The notes: generated by a model from the letters alone, not told the origin. DNA of 36,020 nucleotides from SIG588 sp045599305 (GCA_045599305.1 JAZRVU010000092.1:1-36020), one strand, 5' to 3'. Positions 15,703 to 24,469 are shown, counted from the stretch's first letter. Made by a program: numbers and translations.

Positions 15703-17517
15703 TTATTTCACGTCGCCGTCATAGAATCCGTCGGCGTTGGGGGCATCGCCCGCACCGGGCGCACCGGCGCCGCCGTCCTGCGGGGCGTTCGCCTGATACA
15801 CCTTGGCCGACACCTCATAGAACACCTTCATCAGGTCTTCCTGCTTGGCCTTGATGTCGTCGTAATCCTCGCCCTTGAGCGATTCCTTCAGCGCGTCGAT
15901 CTTGCTCTGCACGCTGTCCTTGTCGGCGGCATCGATCTTGTCACCCAACTCGGTGAGCGACTGCTCGCACTGGTAGACCGCCTGGTCGGCCGCGTTGCGG
16001 GTCTCGACGTTTTCGCGGTTCTTCTTGTCCTCGGCGGCATACTGCTCCGCCTCTTTCACGGCGCGCTCCACGTCCTCCTTGGACATATTGGTGTTGGAGG
16101 TGATGGTGATGTGCTGCTCGCGGCCGGTGCCCTTATCCACGGCACTCACGTTCACGATGCCGTTGGCGTCGATATCGAAGGTGACCTCGATCTGCGGCAC
16201 GCCGCGGCGGGCGGGGGCGATACCGTCCAGATGGAACATGCCCAGCGTCTTGTTGTCCTTGGCGAACTCACGCTCGCCCTGCAGCACATGGATCTCGACC
16301 GACGGCTGATTGTCCGCCGCGGTGGAGAAGATCTGGCTCTTCTTGGTGGGGATGGTGGTGTTGCGGTCGATGACCTTGGTCATGACACCGCCCATGGTCT
16401 CGACACCCAGCGACAGCGGGGTGACATCCAGCAGCAGCAGGCCCTTGACCTCGCCGCCCAGCACGCCGCCCTGCAGCGCCGCGCCCATAGCCACGCACTC
16501 ATCGGGGTTGATGCCCTTGAAGGGCTCTTTGCCCATGAAATTCTTCACGGCCTCCTGCACCGCGGGGATGCGGGTGGAGCCGCCCACCAGCAGCACCTTG
16601 TCGATCTGCGACGCGGCCAGGCCGCTGTCGGAGAGCGCCTGCTTCACCGGGCCCATGGTGGCATTGACCAGATCGGCGGTCAGTTCGTTGAACTTCGCGC
16701 GGGAGAGGTTCATGTCCAGATGCTTGGGGCCGGTGGCGTCGGCGGTGATGAAGGGCAGGTTGATGTTGGCGGTGGCGCTGCCGGAAAGCTCGATCTTGGC
16801 TTTTTCGGCCGCCTCGCGCAGGCGCTGCACGGCCATCTTGTCGGCGGAGAGATCCACGCCGTTTTCGGCCTTGAAGCCGGCGACCATCCAGTCGACGATC
16901 TTCTGGTCGAAATCGTCGCCGCCCAGACGGTTGTTGCCGGCGGTGGCCAGCACTTCCTGCACGCCGTCGCCCATTTCGATGATGGAGACATCGGAGGTGC
17001 CGCCGCCCAGGTCATAGACCATGATCTTCTGATCGGTCTCTTTATCAATGCCGTAGGCCAGTGCCGCGGCGGTGGGCTCGTTGATGATGCGCTTGACCTC
17101 CATGCCCGCGATCTTGCCGGCATCCTTGGTGGCCTGACGCTGAGCATCGGTGAAATAGGCCGGCACGGTGATGACCGCTTCGGTGACCTTGTCGCCCAGA
17201 TACGCTTCGGCATCCTGCTTGAGTTTGGACAGGATCATGGCGGAGATCTCCTGCGGGGTGTAGGCCTTGTCGTCGATCGTCACCTTGCGGGCGGTGCCCA
17301 TGTCACGTTTGATGGACGAGACGGTGCGGTCGGGGTTGGAGACCGCCTGCTGCTTGGCCACGCGGCCCACCACGCGCTCGCCGTCCTTTTTGAATGCGAC
17401 CACCGAGGGGGTGGTGCGGGCGCCTTCCGCGTTGGGGATGACGACCGACTCGCCGCCTTCGATGACGGCGACGCAGGAGTTGGTAGTACCCAGGTCGATA
17501 CCGATGATTTTTGCCAT
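15703..17517 (-). CDS. dnaK: Chaperone protein DnaK (Hsp70)
   Basis: The 604-aa Hsp70 is full length. The N-terminal ATPase domain starts GIDLGTTNSCVAV and contains DLGGGTSDVSI and VGGSTRIPAVQ. The substrate-binding domain and helical lid follow, ending in a Gly/Ala/Pro-rich tail with FYDGDVK. As in other Gram-positive DnaK proteins, the chain is shorter than in E. coli. The ATG at 17517 has AGGAGG 8 bases upstream. The 95-bp gap to grpE contains an odd direct repeat (see repeats) but no convincing separate promoter, so expression is expected mainly from the CIRCE-controlled promoter upstream of hrcA. Confidence 0.98.
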   Translation of the reverse strand: MAKIIGIDLGTTNSCVAVIEGGESVVIPNAEGARTTPSVVAFKKDGERVVGRVAKQQAVSNPDRTVSSIKRDMGTARKVTIDDKAYTPQEISAMILSKLKQDAEAYLGDKVTEAVITVPAYFTDAQRQATKDAGKIAGMEVKRIINEPTAAALAYGIDKETDQKIMVYDLGGGTSDVSIIEMGDGVQEVLATAGNNRLGGDDFDQKIVDWMVAGFKAENGVDLSADKMAVQRLREAAEKAKIELSGSATANINLPFITADATGPKHLDMNLSRAKFNELTADLVNATMGPVKQALSDSGLAASQIDKVLLVGGSTRIPAVQEAVKNFMGKEPFKGINPDECVAMGAALQGGVLGGEVKGLLLLDVTPLSLGVETMGGVMTKVIDRNTTIPTKKSQIFSTAADNQPSVEIHVLQGEREFAKDNKTLGMFHLDGIAPARRGVPQIEVTFDIDANGIVNVSAVDKGTGREQHITITSNTNMSKEDVERAVKEAEQYAAEDKKNRENVETRNAADQAVYQCEQSLTELGDKIDAADKDSVQSKIDALKESLKGEDYDDIKAKQEDLMKVFYEVSAKVYQANAPQDGGAGAPGAGDAPNADGFYDGDVK

Positions 17518-17542
17518 AATGAATTCCTCCTAATACTGTTCG

Positions 17543-17569
17543 GTTAAGTTTACTGTTAAGTTTAAACTT
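17543..17569. repeat. Direct repeat and palindrome upstream of dnaK
   Basis: GTTAAGTTT occurs twice (17543-17551 and 17555-17563) with a 3-bp spacer. The second copy runs into a 12-bp palindrome, AAGTTTAAACTT (17558-17569). The A/T-rich block sits just upstream of the dnaK ribosome binding site, inside an otherwise GC-rich operon. Confidence 0.5.
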
Positions 17570-17612
17570 TTCTTTATATATTTCCCCTTGGTGCGGGGGG
17601 CTATCCGTTTTT

Positions 17613-18179
17613 TCAGTTGGCCACCTTGACCATGGCCGGGCGCAGCACCCGCTCGCCGAGTTTGTAGCCCTTCTGGAACACCTGTGTCACCGTTTCCGGC
17701 TCCACCCCGTCGGCGTCCTCGCGCATCACGGCGTTGTGCAGTTCCGGGTCGAAGGGGGCGTTTTCCGCTTCGATCTCGGTGAGGCCCATGTCCGCCAGCG
17801 TCTTTTGCAGCTGTGCCACGATCATCTCCACGCCGGCCTTGTAATCCTCGCCGGCGGGCGCACCGGCCGCGCGCTCCAGATTGTCGAGCACCGGCAGCAG
17901 TTCCTTGAGCAGGTTGCCTTTGGTGAACTGCCCGAGCTGTTCCTTTTCCTGCTCGGTGCGGCGCTTGTAATTGGCGTATTCCGCCAGCATCCGTTTGTAG
18001 GCGTCCTCTTTTTCGGCCAGTTCCTCTTTGGCTTTGGCCAGTTCCGCCGCCACCGCCGAGGCGGCCTTTTCTTTCTTCTTTTTCGGTTTCTCCTCTCCGG
18101 CGGGCGCGGGCGCTTCGGGCGCAGGCTCTGCCGTTTCGGGAGCGGTGTCGGTTTCGGGCACCTTTTTCTCGTCTGTCAT
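17613..18179 (-). CDS. grpE: Nucleotide exchange factor GrpE
   Basis: The 188-aa GrpE releases ADP from DnaK. It has an acidic, Pro/Ala/Glu-rich disordered N-terminus and a Lys-rich stretch KPKKKKEKAAS. A long coiled coil follows (about 60-115), with EKEDAYKRMLAEYANYKRRTE split across the heptads. The C-terminal beta domain ends in VFQKGYKLGERVLRPAMVKVAN. The start is ATG 18179, with AAAGGA 8 bases upstream. The frame continues 46 codons further into hrcA, but that extension has no family features. It begins 22 bp after the hrcA stop. Confidence 0.96.
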   Translation of the reverse strand: MTDEKKVPETDTAPETAEPAPEAPAPAGEEKPKKKKEKAASAVAAELAKAKEELAEKEDAYKRMLAEYANYKRRTEQEKEQLGQFTKGNLLKELLPVLDNLERAAGAPAGEDYKAGVEMIVAQLQKTLADMGLTEIEAENAPFDPELHNAVMREDADGVEPETVTQVFQKGYKLGERVLRPAMVKVAN

Positions 18180-18201
18180 ATGTCTGTTCCTTTCCATGCC
18201 G

Positions 18202-19233
18202 TTACTCGGCCAGCCTGCCCAGCAGGCGGCCCAGCGACTCGGCCAGATATTCGATCCGCGGGATGGTGGCGGCGTAGTCCATGCGCAGGGGGCCGATGAC
18301 CCCGATGGTACCGGCACCGCCGTTTCCGCCGCGGTAGTGGGTGACGATCATGCTCGAGCCGGTCAACTCCGGCCGCACACTCTCGCTGCCCAGCACCACC
18401 CGCAGGCCGCCGGAGCAGGAATTGAGCATGGTGGTGAGCAGTTCCTGCTGTGCCAGAAAGCCCAGCAGCAGACGGGCACGCTCGGAATCATAGTCGGGAT
18501 GACGCAGCAGATTGAGTTGTCCCTTCAGCGTAACCTCGACCTCGGCCGTCTCCCGCGCCAGATCGAGCAGTGCCGTGAGCAGCGGCACCATCTGCAGCCC
18601 GTCCTCACCGAAGAGGCTGACCGCCCCCTGCACCCGCGGCAGGGTGATCTCGGAAAGCGGCACACCGCCGAACTCCTCCTGCAGCCGCGCCGTCATGCGG
18701 CCGAGCGCCTCCCCGCCGACGGGACGGTCGAAGCTGCACAGGCGATTGCGGATGAGGCCGGAGCTGGTCATCATCACCACCGCCGCCATACGGGACGAGA
18801 TCGGCATGACCTCCAGCCGGCGCACCGCGGCGCCCTGCTCGTTGGGCGGGGTGGTGACCGCCGCACAGCCGGTGAGCATCGCCAGCGCCCCCGCCGCATC
18901 GGCGATCAGGCGTTCCGGGTCGCTTTCGCGGGGCAGCAGCGCGTCGATACGGCGGCGCCCCTCTTCCTCCAGCGGACGGCGGGGCATCAGCCGGTCGATA
19001 TACAGCCGGAACGCCGGTGCCGTGGGCACCCGTCCGGCCGAGGTGTGAGGCTGCTCGAGCAGCCCCATCGCTGCCAGTTCCGCCATTTCATTGCGGATGG
19101 TGGCGGAGGAGACCGCGTTGCCCAGCGCACCGACCAGCACCTTGGAGCCGACCGGCTCGCCGGTGCGGATATAGGTTTCGATCGCGGCGGCCAGAATATG
19201 CCGCTTGCGTTCGCTGAGTGCCGTCATGTCCAT
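18202..19233 (-). CDS. hrcA: Heat-inducible transcription repressor HrcA
   Basis: The 343-aa HrcA binds CIRCE and represses class I heat-shock genes. The N-terminal winged-helix region MDMTALSERKRHILAA...IRTGEPVGSKVL and SSATIRNEMAELAAMGLLEQPH is typical. The C-terminal regulatory domain contains the late SGSSMIVTHYRGG-like stretch and IGVIGPLRMDYA. The start is ATG 19233, 7 bases after AAAGGAGG. The frame extends 12 codons further up, but those codons would overlap the Shine-Dalgarno sequence and reach the CIRCE element. As first gene of its own regulated operon, it is autoregulated. Confidence 0.97.
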   Translation of the reverse strand: MDMTALSERKRHILAAAIETYIRTGEPVGSKVLVGALGNAVSSATIRNEMAELAAMGLLEQPHTSAGRVPTAPAFRLYIDRLMPRRPLEEEGRRRIDALLPRESDPERLIADAAGALAMLTGCAAVTTPPNEQGAAVRRLEVMPISSRMAAVVMMTSSGLIRNRLCSFDRPVGGEALGRMTARLQEEFGGVPLSEITLPRVQGAVSLFGEDGLQMVPLLTALLDLARETAEVEVTLKGQLNLLRHPDYDSERARLLLGFLAQQELLTTMLNSCSGGLRVVLGSESVRPELTGSSMIVTHYRGGNGGAGTIGVIGPLRMDYAATIPRIEYLAESLGRLLGRLAE

Positions 19234-19256
19234 ATGCCGCCCTCCTTTCGGTCGGT

Positions 19257-19283
19257 TTAGCACTCTCAAGCGTCGAGTGCTAA
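19257..19283. promoter_or_regulatory. CIRCE operator (HrcA binding site)
   Basis: TTAGCACTC, 9 bp, GAGTGCTAA is a perfect match to the CIRCE consensus. It lies between the -10 box and the hrcA ribosome binding site, so HrcA would block transcription or early elongation of hrcA-grpE-dnaK-dnaJ. Confidence 0.98.
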
Positions 19284-19294
19284 TCGCTTCCTAT

Positions 19295-19323
19295 AATTTA
19301 CCATTCCCCGGCGGCGTTGTCAA
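19295..19323 (-). promoter_or_regulatory. Sigma-A promoter of the hrcA operon
   Basis: On the minus strand, TTGACA (19323-19318), a 17-bp spacer and TAAATT (19300-19295) lie directly upstream of the CIRCE element. Confidence 0.8.
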
Positions 19324-19442
19324 TATGCAATTGTGAAAGTTTTGTAACGAATTTTCGCAAAAGTTGGGAAATTTGCCCACACATAGCCGGACGGTCGGCG
19401 GCCACACTAACGGTGGCATACTGCCGAGAAGGAGAATACAAC

Positions 19443-19673
19443 ATGAAGAATAAAAAAGACCGCAAAGATCCCGCCGTGTGGCCGCATCCCGCACCGCCGA
19501 ATTCGCTGACGCAGGAGATCCCCACCCCCGACACCGTCCATCTGGCGGACGTGCCGGTCGGCGACATCACGGATATGCAGGTGCACGGGCCGATCTACTC
19601 GGACGTGCTGGGCAGCTACACCGGCAGCCCCACCGCCGTCGACCGCCCCATTCAGGACGCGGACGACCTGTAA
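19443..19673 (+). CDS. Small soluble protein of unknown function
   Basis: The 76-aa acidic protein has a basic start (MKNKKDRKD), a Pro-rich middle (WPHPAPPNS) and an acidic C-terminus (GSYTGSP...QDADDL). It has no signal peptide or membrane segment. The ATG has AAGGAG 8 bases upstream. I do not recognise a named family. The C-terminal pattern, gly-ser-tyr-thr-gly followed by a gln-asp-ala-asp-asp-leu end, looks like a conserved motif and I have a weak impression of similar tails in other clostridial hypotheticals, which needs a search. It stands alone, divergent from hrcA and convergent with the beta-helix gene. No clear sigma-A promoter is visible. Confidence 0.7.
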   Translation: MKNKKDRKDPAVWPHPAPPNSLTQEIPTPDTVHLADVPVGDITDMQVHGPIYSDVLGSYTGSPTAVDRPIQDADDL

Positions 19674-19686
19674 GCAGCATCTCATG

Positions 19687-19721
19687 AGAAAAGCCCCGCA
19701 GGTTTTTGGCCTGCGGGGCTT
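19687..19721 (-). terminator. Terminator between the small gene and the beta-helix gene
   Basis: A 12-bp perfect stem (AAGCCCCGCAGG, 7-nt loop, CCTGCGGGGCTT; 19691-19721) lies between two convergent genes. On the minus strand it is followed by TTTTCTC; on the plus strand there is no T-run, so it best serves the minus-strand gene. Confidence 0.75.
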
Positions 19722-19755
19722 CCCCAAAGAAAGGAAGTTTATGTGGATATCTGTT

Positions 19756-22700
19756 TTACGCTACCGGAAATTCGCTGATCTTCTTTGCATACAATTGCAG
19801 GATCAGGCGGGCGTCGGTGGAATCGACCTTGCCGTCGGCATTGACATCGGCCGCGGCGATGTTCAGGTCCTCCTCGCCGATCTTCTTCGCATAATACTGC
19901 AGGATCAGGCGGGCGTCGGTGGAGTCGATCTTCTCGTCGCCGTTCACGTCGCCGAGAGTGACATCCGGCTCGCCCTCTCTGGCCACGAATACATAGTCGA
20001 GCGCCAGACGGGTCTTATCGGGCACATCGTCCCCCGCGACCTTGTCGCTCATGGAGCCGATCCACACGCTCTTGACGCCGAGCCGCTCGTCCGGCAGCGT
20101 CTCGATGGCCACCGGCTCGGAAGCGGCGAGTTCTTCGTATTCGTCGCTCATCAGCACCACACGGTAGGAAGCGGCGGCCGGATCGCGCAGATCCAGTTCG
20201 ATGGCCAGACGGTACCATTCGTCCTCCGACACCTCGGCCAGCGGCGTATCCGCGCCGCCCACCAGCAGGCCGGTACCCTTCAGGATGTTCACGGAATAGA
20301 TCAGATCACCGTTGGCCAGCGTGAGGATCATGAGCACGCGGCTGTTTTCGGTGGCCTGCAGCACACGGACGTTCAGGCGGGTCTCCATCCAGAAGAGGCC
20401 GTCCTCCAGCGGAATGTTGGCGGTCACGCCCATGGAGGTGGCGTGGTTCATCACCAGCTCCAGCCGCCCGGAGGAGGCGCTGGCGGTGGCATCGGGATTG
20501 AGCGCCTTTTTGAAGCTCTGGAAATCGTAATCAGTAAAGGCTTCGGTGAATTCCAGCGTGGCATATTCCGGGAACTGCGCATTCAGCGGCGCATCCCAGC
20601 GGGCGATGCGGGTCTGCACATAGGTGCATTCCTCGGAGAAGGTGCTGTCGGTGAAGCCGCCGATCCACGCGGCCGTGCCGGCCTGACCGGAAAGATCCGC
20701 CGAACGGCTGAAGTCACCGTTGATCAGCTTGAATTCCGCGCCCTCACTCACACGGACGACCTTGCCGGAGGCGGAGGCGAAAGCGAAACCGCTGATGCGC
20801 AGGGTGCCGCCCTCCACCTCGAAGCCGAGGTCGGAATTGCCGAACTGCATGGCCGCCACAAAGTCGACGGTGCCCTGCACGTCCTTGCCCAGACGGATGT
20901 TGCGCTGTTCCAGCGTGACCTGGCTGCCCAGCTGATTGAACGCCGTCATCTGGGTGTTGATGAGCTGTACCGCCTCGGCGGCTTCGACATCGATGTCCAC
21001 GGTGGCGTAGTCCACGCCCTGGCCGATGACCAGCGCCTCGGCGGCGCCGCTCTCCTCGGCCACGAACTGCAGACCGGCGAAGCAGCCGTAGGTGAAGCAG
21101 TTATAGATCAGTTCGTTCTTCACATCCCCGACGAGGATGGGAACCAGATTTTCCTGAATATACTTTTGAATGTCGGTGTTGAGGATATTGAAATGCTGAT
21201 CGCGCAGCACGCCGTCCTCGGCACCGTGGCCGATGGCAATACCCACATCGGTGGCACGACCGAACAGGCCACTCACATAGTGGCGATCGCAGCGCTCGCT
21301 CATGAGGTCCACGCCGTGGGAGGCGCCGTCCAGCGTCACGTTGATGACGTAGATGTCCGCGCCGGTACCCTTAATGGTATAGGGGTACGCCACGATCTTG
21401 TTGCCGGCAAACTGCTCGGGATAGGTGACGGTGAAGCCGCGCAGACCGGCTTTTTCCTCCAGCACGAAGGCGGGCTTTTCGGGCGCGCCCTTGATGATGA
21501 ATTCGGTGCCGGCGCCGACAGGCATACGGGCGAAGTCGCAGTTACCGGCCAGCTCCACGCCGCCGGGCACCGTGACCGAGCCGTCCAGACGGTAGGTGCC
21601 GCCCGGCAGCCAGACGACCCCGCCGCCGGCGGTCTTGGCCGCATCCAGTTTCTGCTGCAGCGCCGCCGTCACATCGGCCGCGCCGGTATTGTCCAGATCA
21701 TCGGCGATATACGCCACCGCTTTGGCGGCGGACTTCACCTGCGGCAGCGCTTCGGCCGCCTCAACAGACTGCACCTCCGGCACGTCCTGTGCCGCGTCAT
21801 CACGCGAGATGGCGCAGAGGCCGGGATTTTCCACCTGAATAGGCTTGCCGTTCGCATCGGTGCAGCCCAGCAGCACCGCCTGCGCGGCGCCGCTCTCCAT
21901 CACCACCTGCGGTGCCTCACAGAGGAACTGCGTATCGCTGACGGACACACGCCCGCTCGTCACGGTGACGGTGCCGCGGCGCACCACAGAGGAGGTCATC
22001 AGCACGGTGGAGCCCTGCTCCTGCCGCACGGCGATATCGGCATCCATGTCCACATCGGTCAGCTGCAGCACGCCGCTCCCGCTGCCGGCACCCAGCCACA
22101 CGCCGTTGGCGCAGTTTTTAAAGGTGGAATGGGTGACCATCTCGCTCTGCGTCTTCAGGCCGAAGGCGTAGATGCCGACGCTGCAGTCTTCAAAAAGCAG
22201 ACCGTAGCACTGGCCATAGGGATATTCGCCGGGCGAGGTGACGCTTTCGGCAAGGATCAGGCCGGTGTTGTAGCCCTTCACCGTCGCAAAGGTCAGATAC
22301 GACCAGTCGATGCGGCGCAGGATGATGCCGGTGGCGTTGTAGTAGAGGAAGCTGCGCAGCGCCTGCGCATCCTCTTCTGCGGCGGGAGCACCCGCCAGGC
22401 CGGAGGCGATCCAGTAATCGGGTGCGAAATGGATGTTCTCCAGTCGGGCGATGTCGACCACGCCGTCCACATCCATGCCGGAGTACAGCGGCGTGCCGTA
22501 GACACCGTTGACATTGGGGCAGTTGTGGTGGTCGGGGCCGTGCTGCAGCGCCACATAGGAGTTATAGAACGTGACATTATCCGCATGGGTGCTGCCGGAC
22601 AGCAGCACGGTGGCGGGATATTCCACCGGAGCGGTGAAGCTCTGCTCCGGATACCAGAAAGCCAGATTGCGCAGCAGGGAGCCGTCTGTCAGCGTGATGA

Positions 22701-24333
22701 ACGGCACGCCGCTGGCGTTGCCCTTGCTGTTGTAGACCTCCAGCACCGTGCCGTCGGCCGCGGGAGACTCATCGGGATTCTTCCACTCACCGCACATGGT
22801 GACGCCGGTGGGCACCGCGATCTCATCGCGGCAGGGATAGTGCCCCGCCGGGATGAACAGGGTGCCGCCGCCGGCGGTGTAAAGGCCGTCCAGCAGGCTC
22901 TGGATGATGGGAGCCCAGTCGGTCACTTCCGTCATGTCGTGATCGGCGGCATATTCCGCCAGATCATAACCCGCGACCACGACGCCGTCATCGTTGAAGC
23001 CGTCGGCGACGGTGATCTGCCGCCACACGGGCGGGTCGGGGATGAAGGTACCGTCACCCAGCGGATCCTCCGTGAGCGAGGGGGCGCGCTTGGTCAGGTC
23101 GACCAGCCGCACATGATAGATCTTCACCTTGCAGGGATCGCTCCACTTGTTCGCATAGATACGGAAGAAATTGAAGTTCGTGGGATCAAAGGTGCCGGTC
23201 GCCACATTGAAGCGGCTGAGGTCGATCACCTGACGCGTCCAGTCATTTGCCACGAATTTGAGGTTGGGGGTACGCAGCGAAAACTCCTGCTTGTCACAGG
23301 TGCCGCTGCTGGTGATCTCGATCTGGCCGTCCAGCTGACCGGCCAAAAACTTCGCCGTCACCTCATCCTCGCCGGAGAGGTAAAGGTCGAACTGCAGACC
23401 CAACTTGCCCGGCTCGATCACGCCGGTGGTGGGATAGCCGTACTGGGTCAGATCGATGGGGGGAAAGTTCGAAGCCTTCGTGAACGAGGCATAGTTGGAA
23501 CTCATTTTGTAACCCAGATCGGCGATGATGTAGCCCTCAGAGCTCGGTGCATCCACCACGCCGGCCTCGATCAGCGCCTCCATCAGCGCGTCACTGGCGG
23601 CATCCACCTGCGCCTGCGTGGCGGTGATATCCGCGTCCACCGCCTTGGCGGCAGTCAGCGCGGCGGTCAGCCCGGCAGAGGCCGTGGCCTTTTCGCCCAG
23701 CGCGATGTTTTCCCGCAGCGCACTGCGATCCACCCCAAAGAGGTAATTGTTCAGCGCAGCGGTGTCCTTCGCGGGGCAGACCACCACATCCGACACATAG
23801 ATCTGATAGCCCTTCGCCTTGAAGGAGGTCAGGCCCATCACCAGCGGTGCGGAGGCGTAGTCGGAGGCCTTGAAGGTGAAGGTGACTGTCGCCCACTTAT
23901 TGTCCTCCAGACTGCCCAGATGGCAGGCCTCGCCGCCGGCGGCACGGTAGGCCTGGCAGCTTGCCTGCGAGAGCGCCGCGTTTTTGCCCATCGAGATACG
24001 GGCAAAGGCGTAGTTCATGGTGAGGTAATACCGCACGATCACGCCGACATTGCCGTCGGTATCCGCCAGCGACTGGTCAAAGGTGTAGTGGGCGACATCG
24101 CCCTCGCCCTCGCCCAGCAGCGCCTTGGCGCCGTTGTAGGGGCAGGTCTCCACCGAAGCGAGGCTGCCGGTCAGCGTGCCCGTCAGCAGCTCACCGTCGT
24201 CCGCACCGCCCGTGGAATAGTCGATGCGGCCGTAGCTGATCGTCTCTGCCGACGCCGTTCCTCCGAAGCACGCCACCGTGCAGGGAAGCAGCAGGCAAAG
24301 GCACAGAAATACGGATAACAGTCTTTTGCTCAT
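19756..24333 (-). CDS. Large secreted double beta-helix protein with C-terminal dockerin
   Basis: The 1525-aa protein has a signal peptide (MSKRLLSVFLCLCLLLP, ending about residue 30). N-terminal jelly-roll-like modules, possibly carbohydrate-binding, cover about 30-420. Two pectate-lyase-3-type right-handed beta-helix regions begin near residue 470 (GGGTLFIPAGHYPCRDEIAV) and near 885 (GGGVVWLPGGTYRLDGSVTV). A concanavalin-like module lies about 1250-1450, and a dockerin about 1458-1520 (GDVNGDEKIDSTDARLILQ; ADVNADGKVDSTDARLILQ). The family fold is shared by pectin and other polysaccharide lyases and hydrolases, but I see no certain catalytic motif, so substrate and activity are open. The start is ATG 24333, 11 bases after AAAGGA; ATG 24342 is only 2 bases from it. 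Position 6 of the first dockerin loop is Glu where Gly is usual. Confidence 0.85.
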   Translation of the reverse strand: MSKRLLSVFLCLCLLLPCTVACFGGTASAETISYGRIDYSTGGADDGELLTGTLTGSLASVETCPYNGAKALLGEGEGDVAHYTFDQSLADTDGNVGVIVRYYLTMNYAFARISMGKNAALSQASCQAYRAAGGEACHLGSLEDNKWATVTFTFKASDYASAPLVMGLTSFKAKGYQIYVSDVVVCPAKDTAALNNYLFGVDRSALRENIALGEKATASAGLTAALTAAKAVDADITATQAQVDAASDALMEALIEAGVVDAPSSEGYIIADLGYKMSSNYASFTKASNFPPIDLTQYGYPTTGVIEPGKLGLQFDLYLSGEDEVTAKFLAGQLDGQIEITSSGTCDKQEFSLRTPNLKFVANDWTRQVIDLSRFNVATGTFDPTNFNFFRIYANKWSDPCKVKIYHVRLVDLTKRAPSLTEDPLGDGTFIPDPPVWRQITVADGFNDDGVVVAGYDLAEYAADHDMTEVTDWAPIIQSLLDGLYTAGGGTLFIPAGHYPCRDEIAVPTGVTMCGEWKNPDESPAADGTVLEVYNSKGNASGVPFITLTDGSLLRNLAFWYPEQSFTAPVEYPATVLLSGSTHADNVTFYNSYVALQHGPDHHNCPNVNGVYGTPLYSGMDVDGVVDIARLENIHFAPDYWIASGLAGAPAAEEDAQALRSFLYYNATGIILRRIDWSYLTFATVKGYNTGLILAESVTSPGEYPYGQCYGLLFEDCSVGIYAFGLKTQSEMVTHSTFKNCANGVWLGAGSGSGVLQLTDVDMDADIAVRQEQGSTVLMTSSVVRRGTVTVTSGRVSVSDTQFLCEAPQVVMESGAAQAVLLGCTDANGKPIQVENPGLCAISRDDAAQDVPEVQSVEAAEALPQVKSAAKAVAYIADDLDNTGAADVTAALQQKLDAAKTAGGGVVWLPGGTYRLDGSVTVPGGVELAGNCDFARMPVGAGTEFIIKGAPEKPAFVLEEKAGLRGFTVTYPEQFAGNKIVAYPYTIKGTGADIYVINVTLDGASHGVDLMSERCDRHYVSGLFGRATDVGIAIGHGAEDGVLRDQHFNILNTDIQKYIQENLVPILVGDVKNELIYNCFTYGCFAGLQFVAEESGAAEALVIGQGVDYATVDIDVEAAEAVQLINTQMTAFNQLGSQVTLEQRNIRLGKDVQGTVDFVAAMQFGNSDLGFEVEGGTLRISGFAFASASGKVVRVSEGAEFKLINGDFSRSADLSGQAGTAAWIGGFTDSTFSEECTYVQTRIARWDAPLNAQFPEYATLEFTEAFTDYDFQSFKKALNPDATASASSGRLELVMNHATSMGVTANIPLEDGLFWMETRLNVRVLQATENSRVLMILTLANGDLIYSVNILKGTGLLVGGADTPLAEVSEDEWYRLAIELDLRDPAAASYRVVLMSDEYEELAASEPVAIETLPDERLGVKSVWIGSMSDKVAGDDVPDKTRLALDYVFVAREGEPDVTLGDVNGDEKIDSTDARLILQYYAKKIGEEDLNIAAADVNADGKVDSTDARLILQLYAKKISEFPVA
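19777..19826 (-). repeat. Dockerin DNA repeat, copy A
   Basis: This 50-bp segment encodes the STDARLILQ-YAKKI core of the second dockerin half in the beta-helix protein. It matches copy B (19879-19928) at 45 of 50 positions by hand alignment; the start points of A and B are 102 bp (34 codons) apart. Confidence 0.85.
19879..19928 (-). repeat. Dockerin DNA repeat, copy B
   Basis: This is the first dockerin half of the same protein. It matches copy C in the CotH gene (26229-26278) at 44 of 50 positions by hand alignment. Confidence 0.85.
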
Positions 24334-24371
24334 TTTGCTCATCGTCCTTTCGGTCATTCTTTACTATTATC

Positions 24372-24395
24372 GTAACAGGTTTTTTGGCCCGTTAC
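24372..24395. promoter_or_regulatory. Imperfect palindrome upstream of the beta-helix gene
   Basis: GTAACAGG (24372-24379) and CCCGTTAC (24388-24395) form an 8-bp inverted repeat with one G-T mismatch around an 8-bp centre. It lies just upstream of a possible -10 box, GATAAT (minus strand, 24371-24366), and covers the place of the poor -35 box. It may be an activator or repressor site. No other good promoter for the gene was found in the 194 bp between the two genes. Confidence 0.4.
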
Positions 24396-24469
24396 CTTTG
24401 TTTTCTTGTCCATTTGTCTAAAACCTTTGATTTTTTTACTCAAAAACCGATATTTTCGGCAAAAATAGG

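Noticed and set aside
14311..17547. 1078-codon open frame antisense to dnaJ and dnaK
   Set aside because: Same composition effect; no domain, no ribosome binding site that makes sense, and it crosses from one chaperone gene to the next.
19380..19408. Possible sigma-F-type promoter before the small gene (GGCCACACT with an upstream ACATA)
   Set aside because: The -10 pattern fits GGnnAnAnT, but the -35 box is imperfect and the spacing is short (14 bp). It cannot be supported without expression data.
19684..24318. 1544-codon open frame antisense to the beta-helix protein
   Set aside because: Its length is striking, but the sense strand has a signal peptide, dockerin repeats and a ribosome binding site, while the antisense product is low-complexity Gly/His/Arg.
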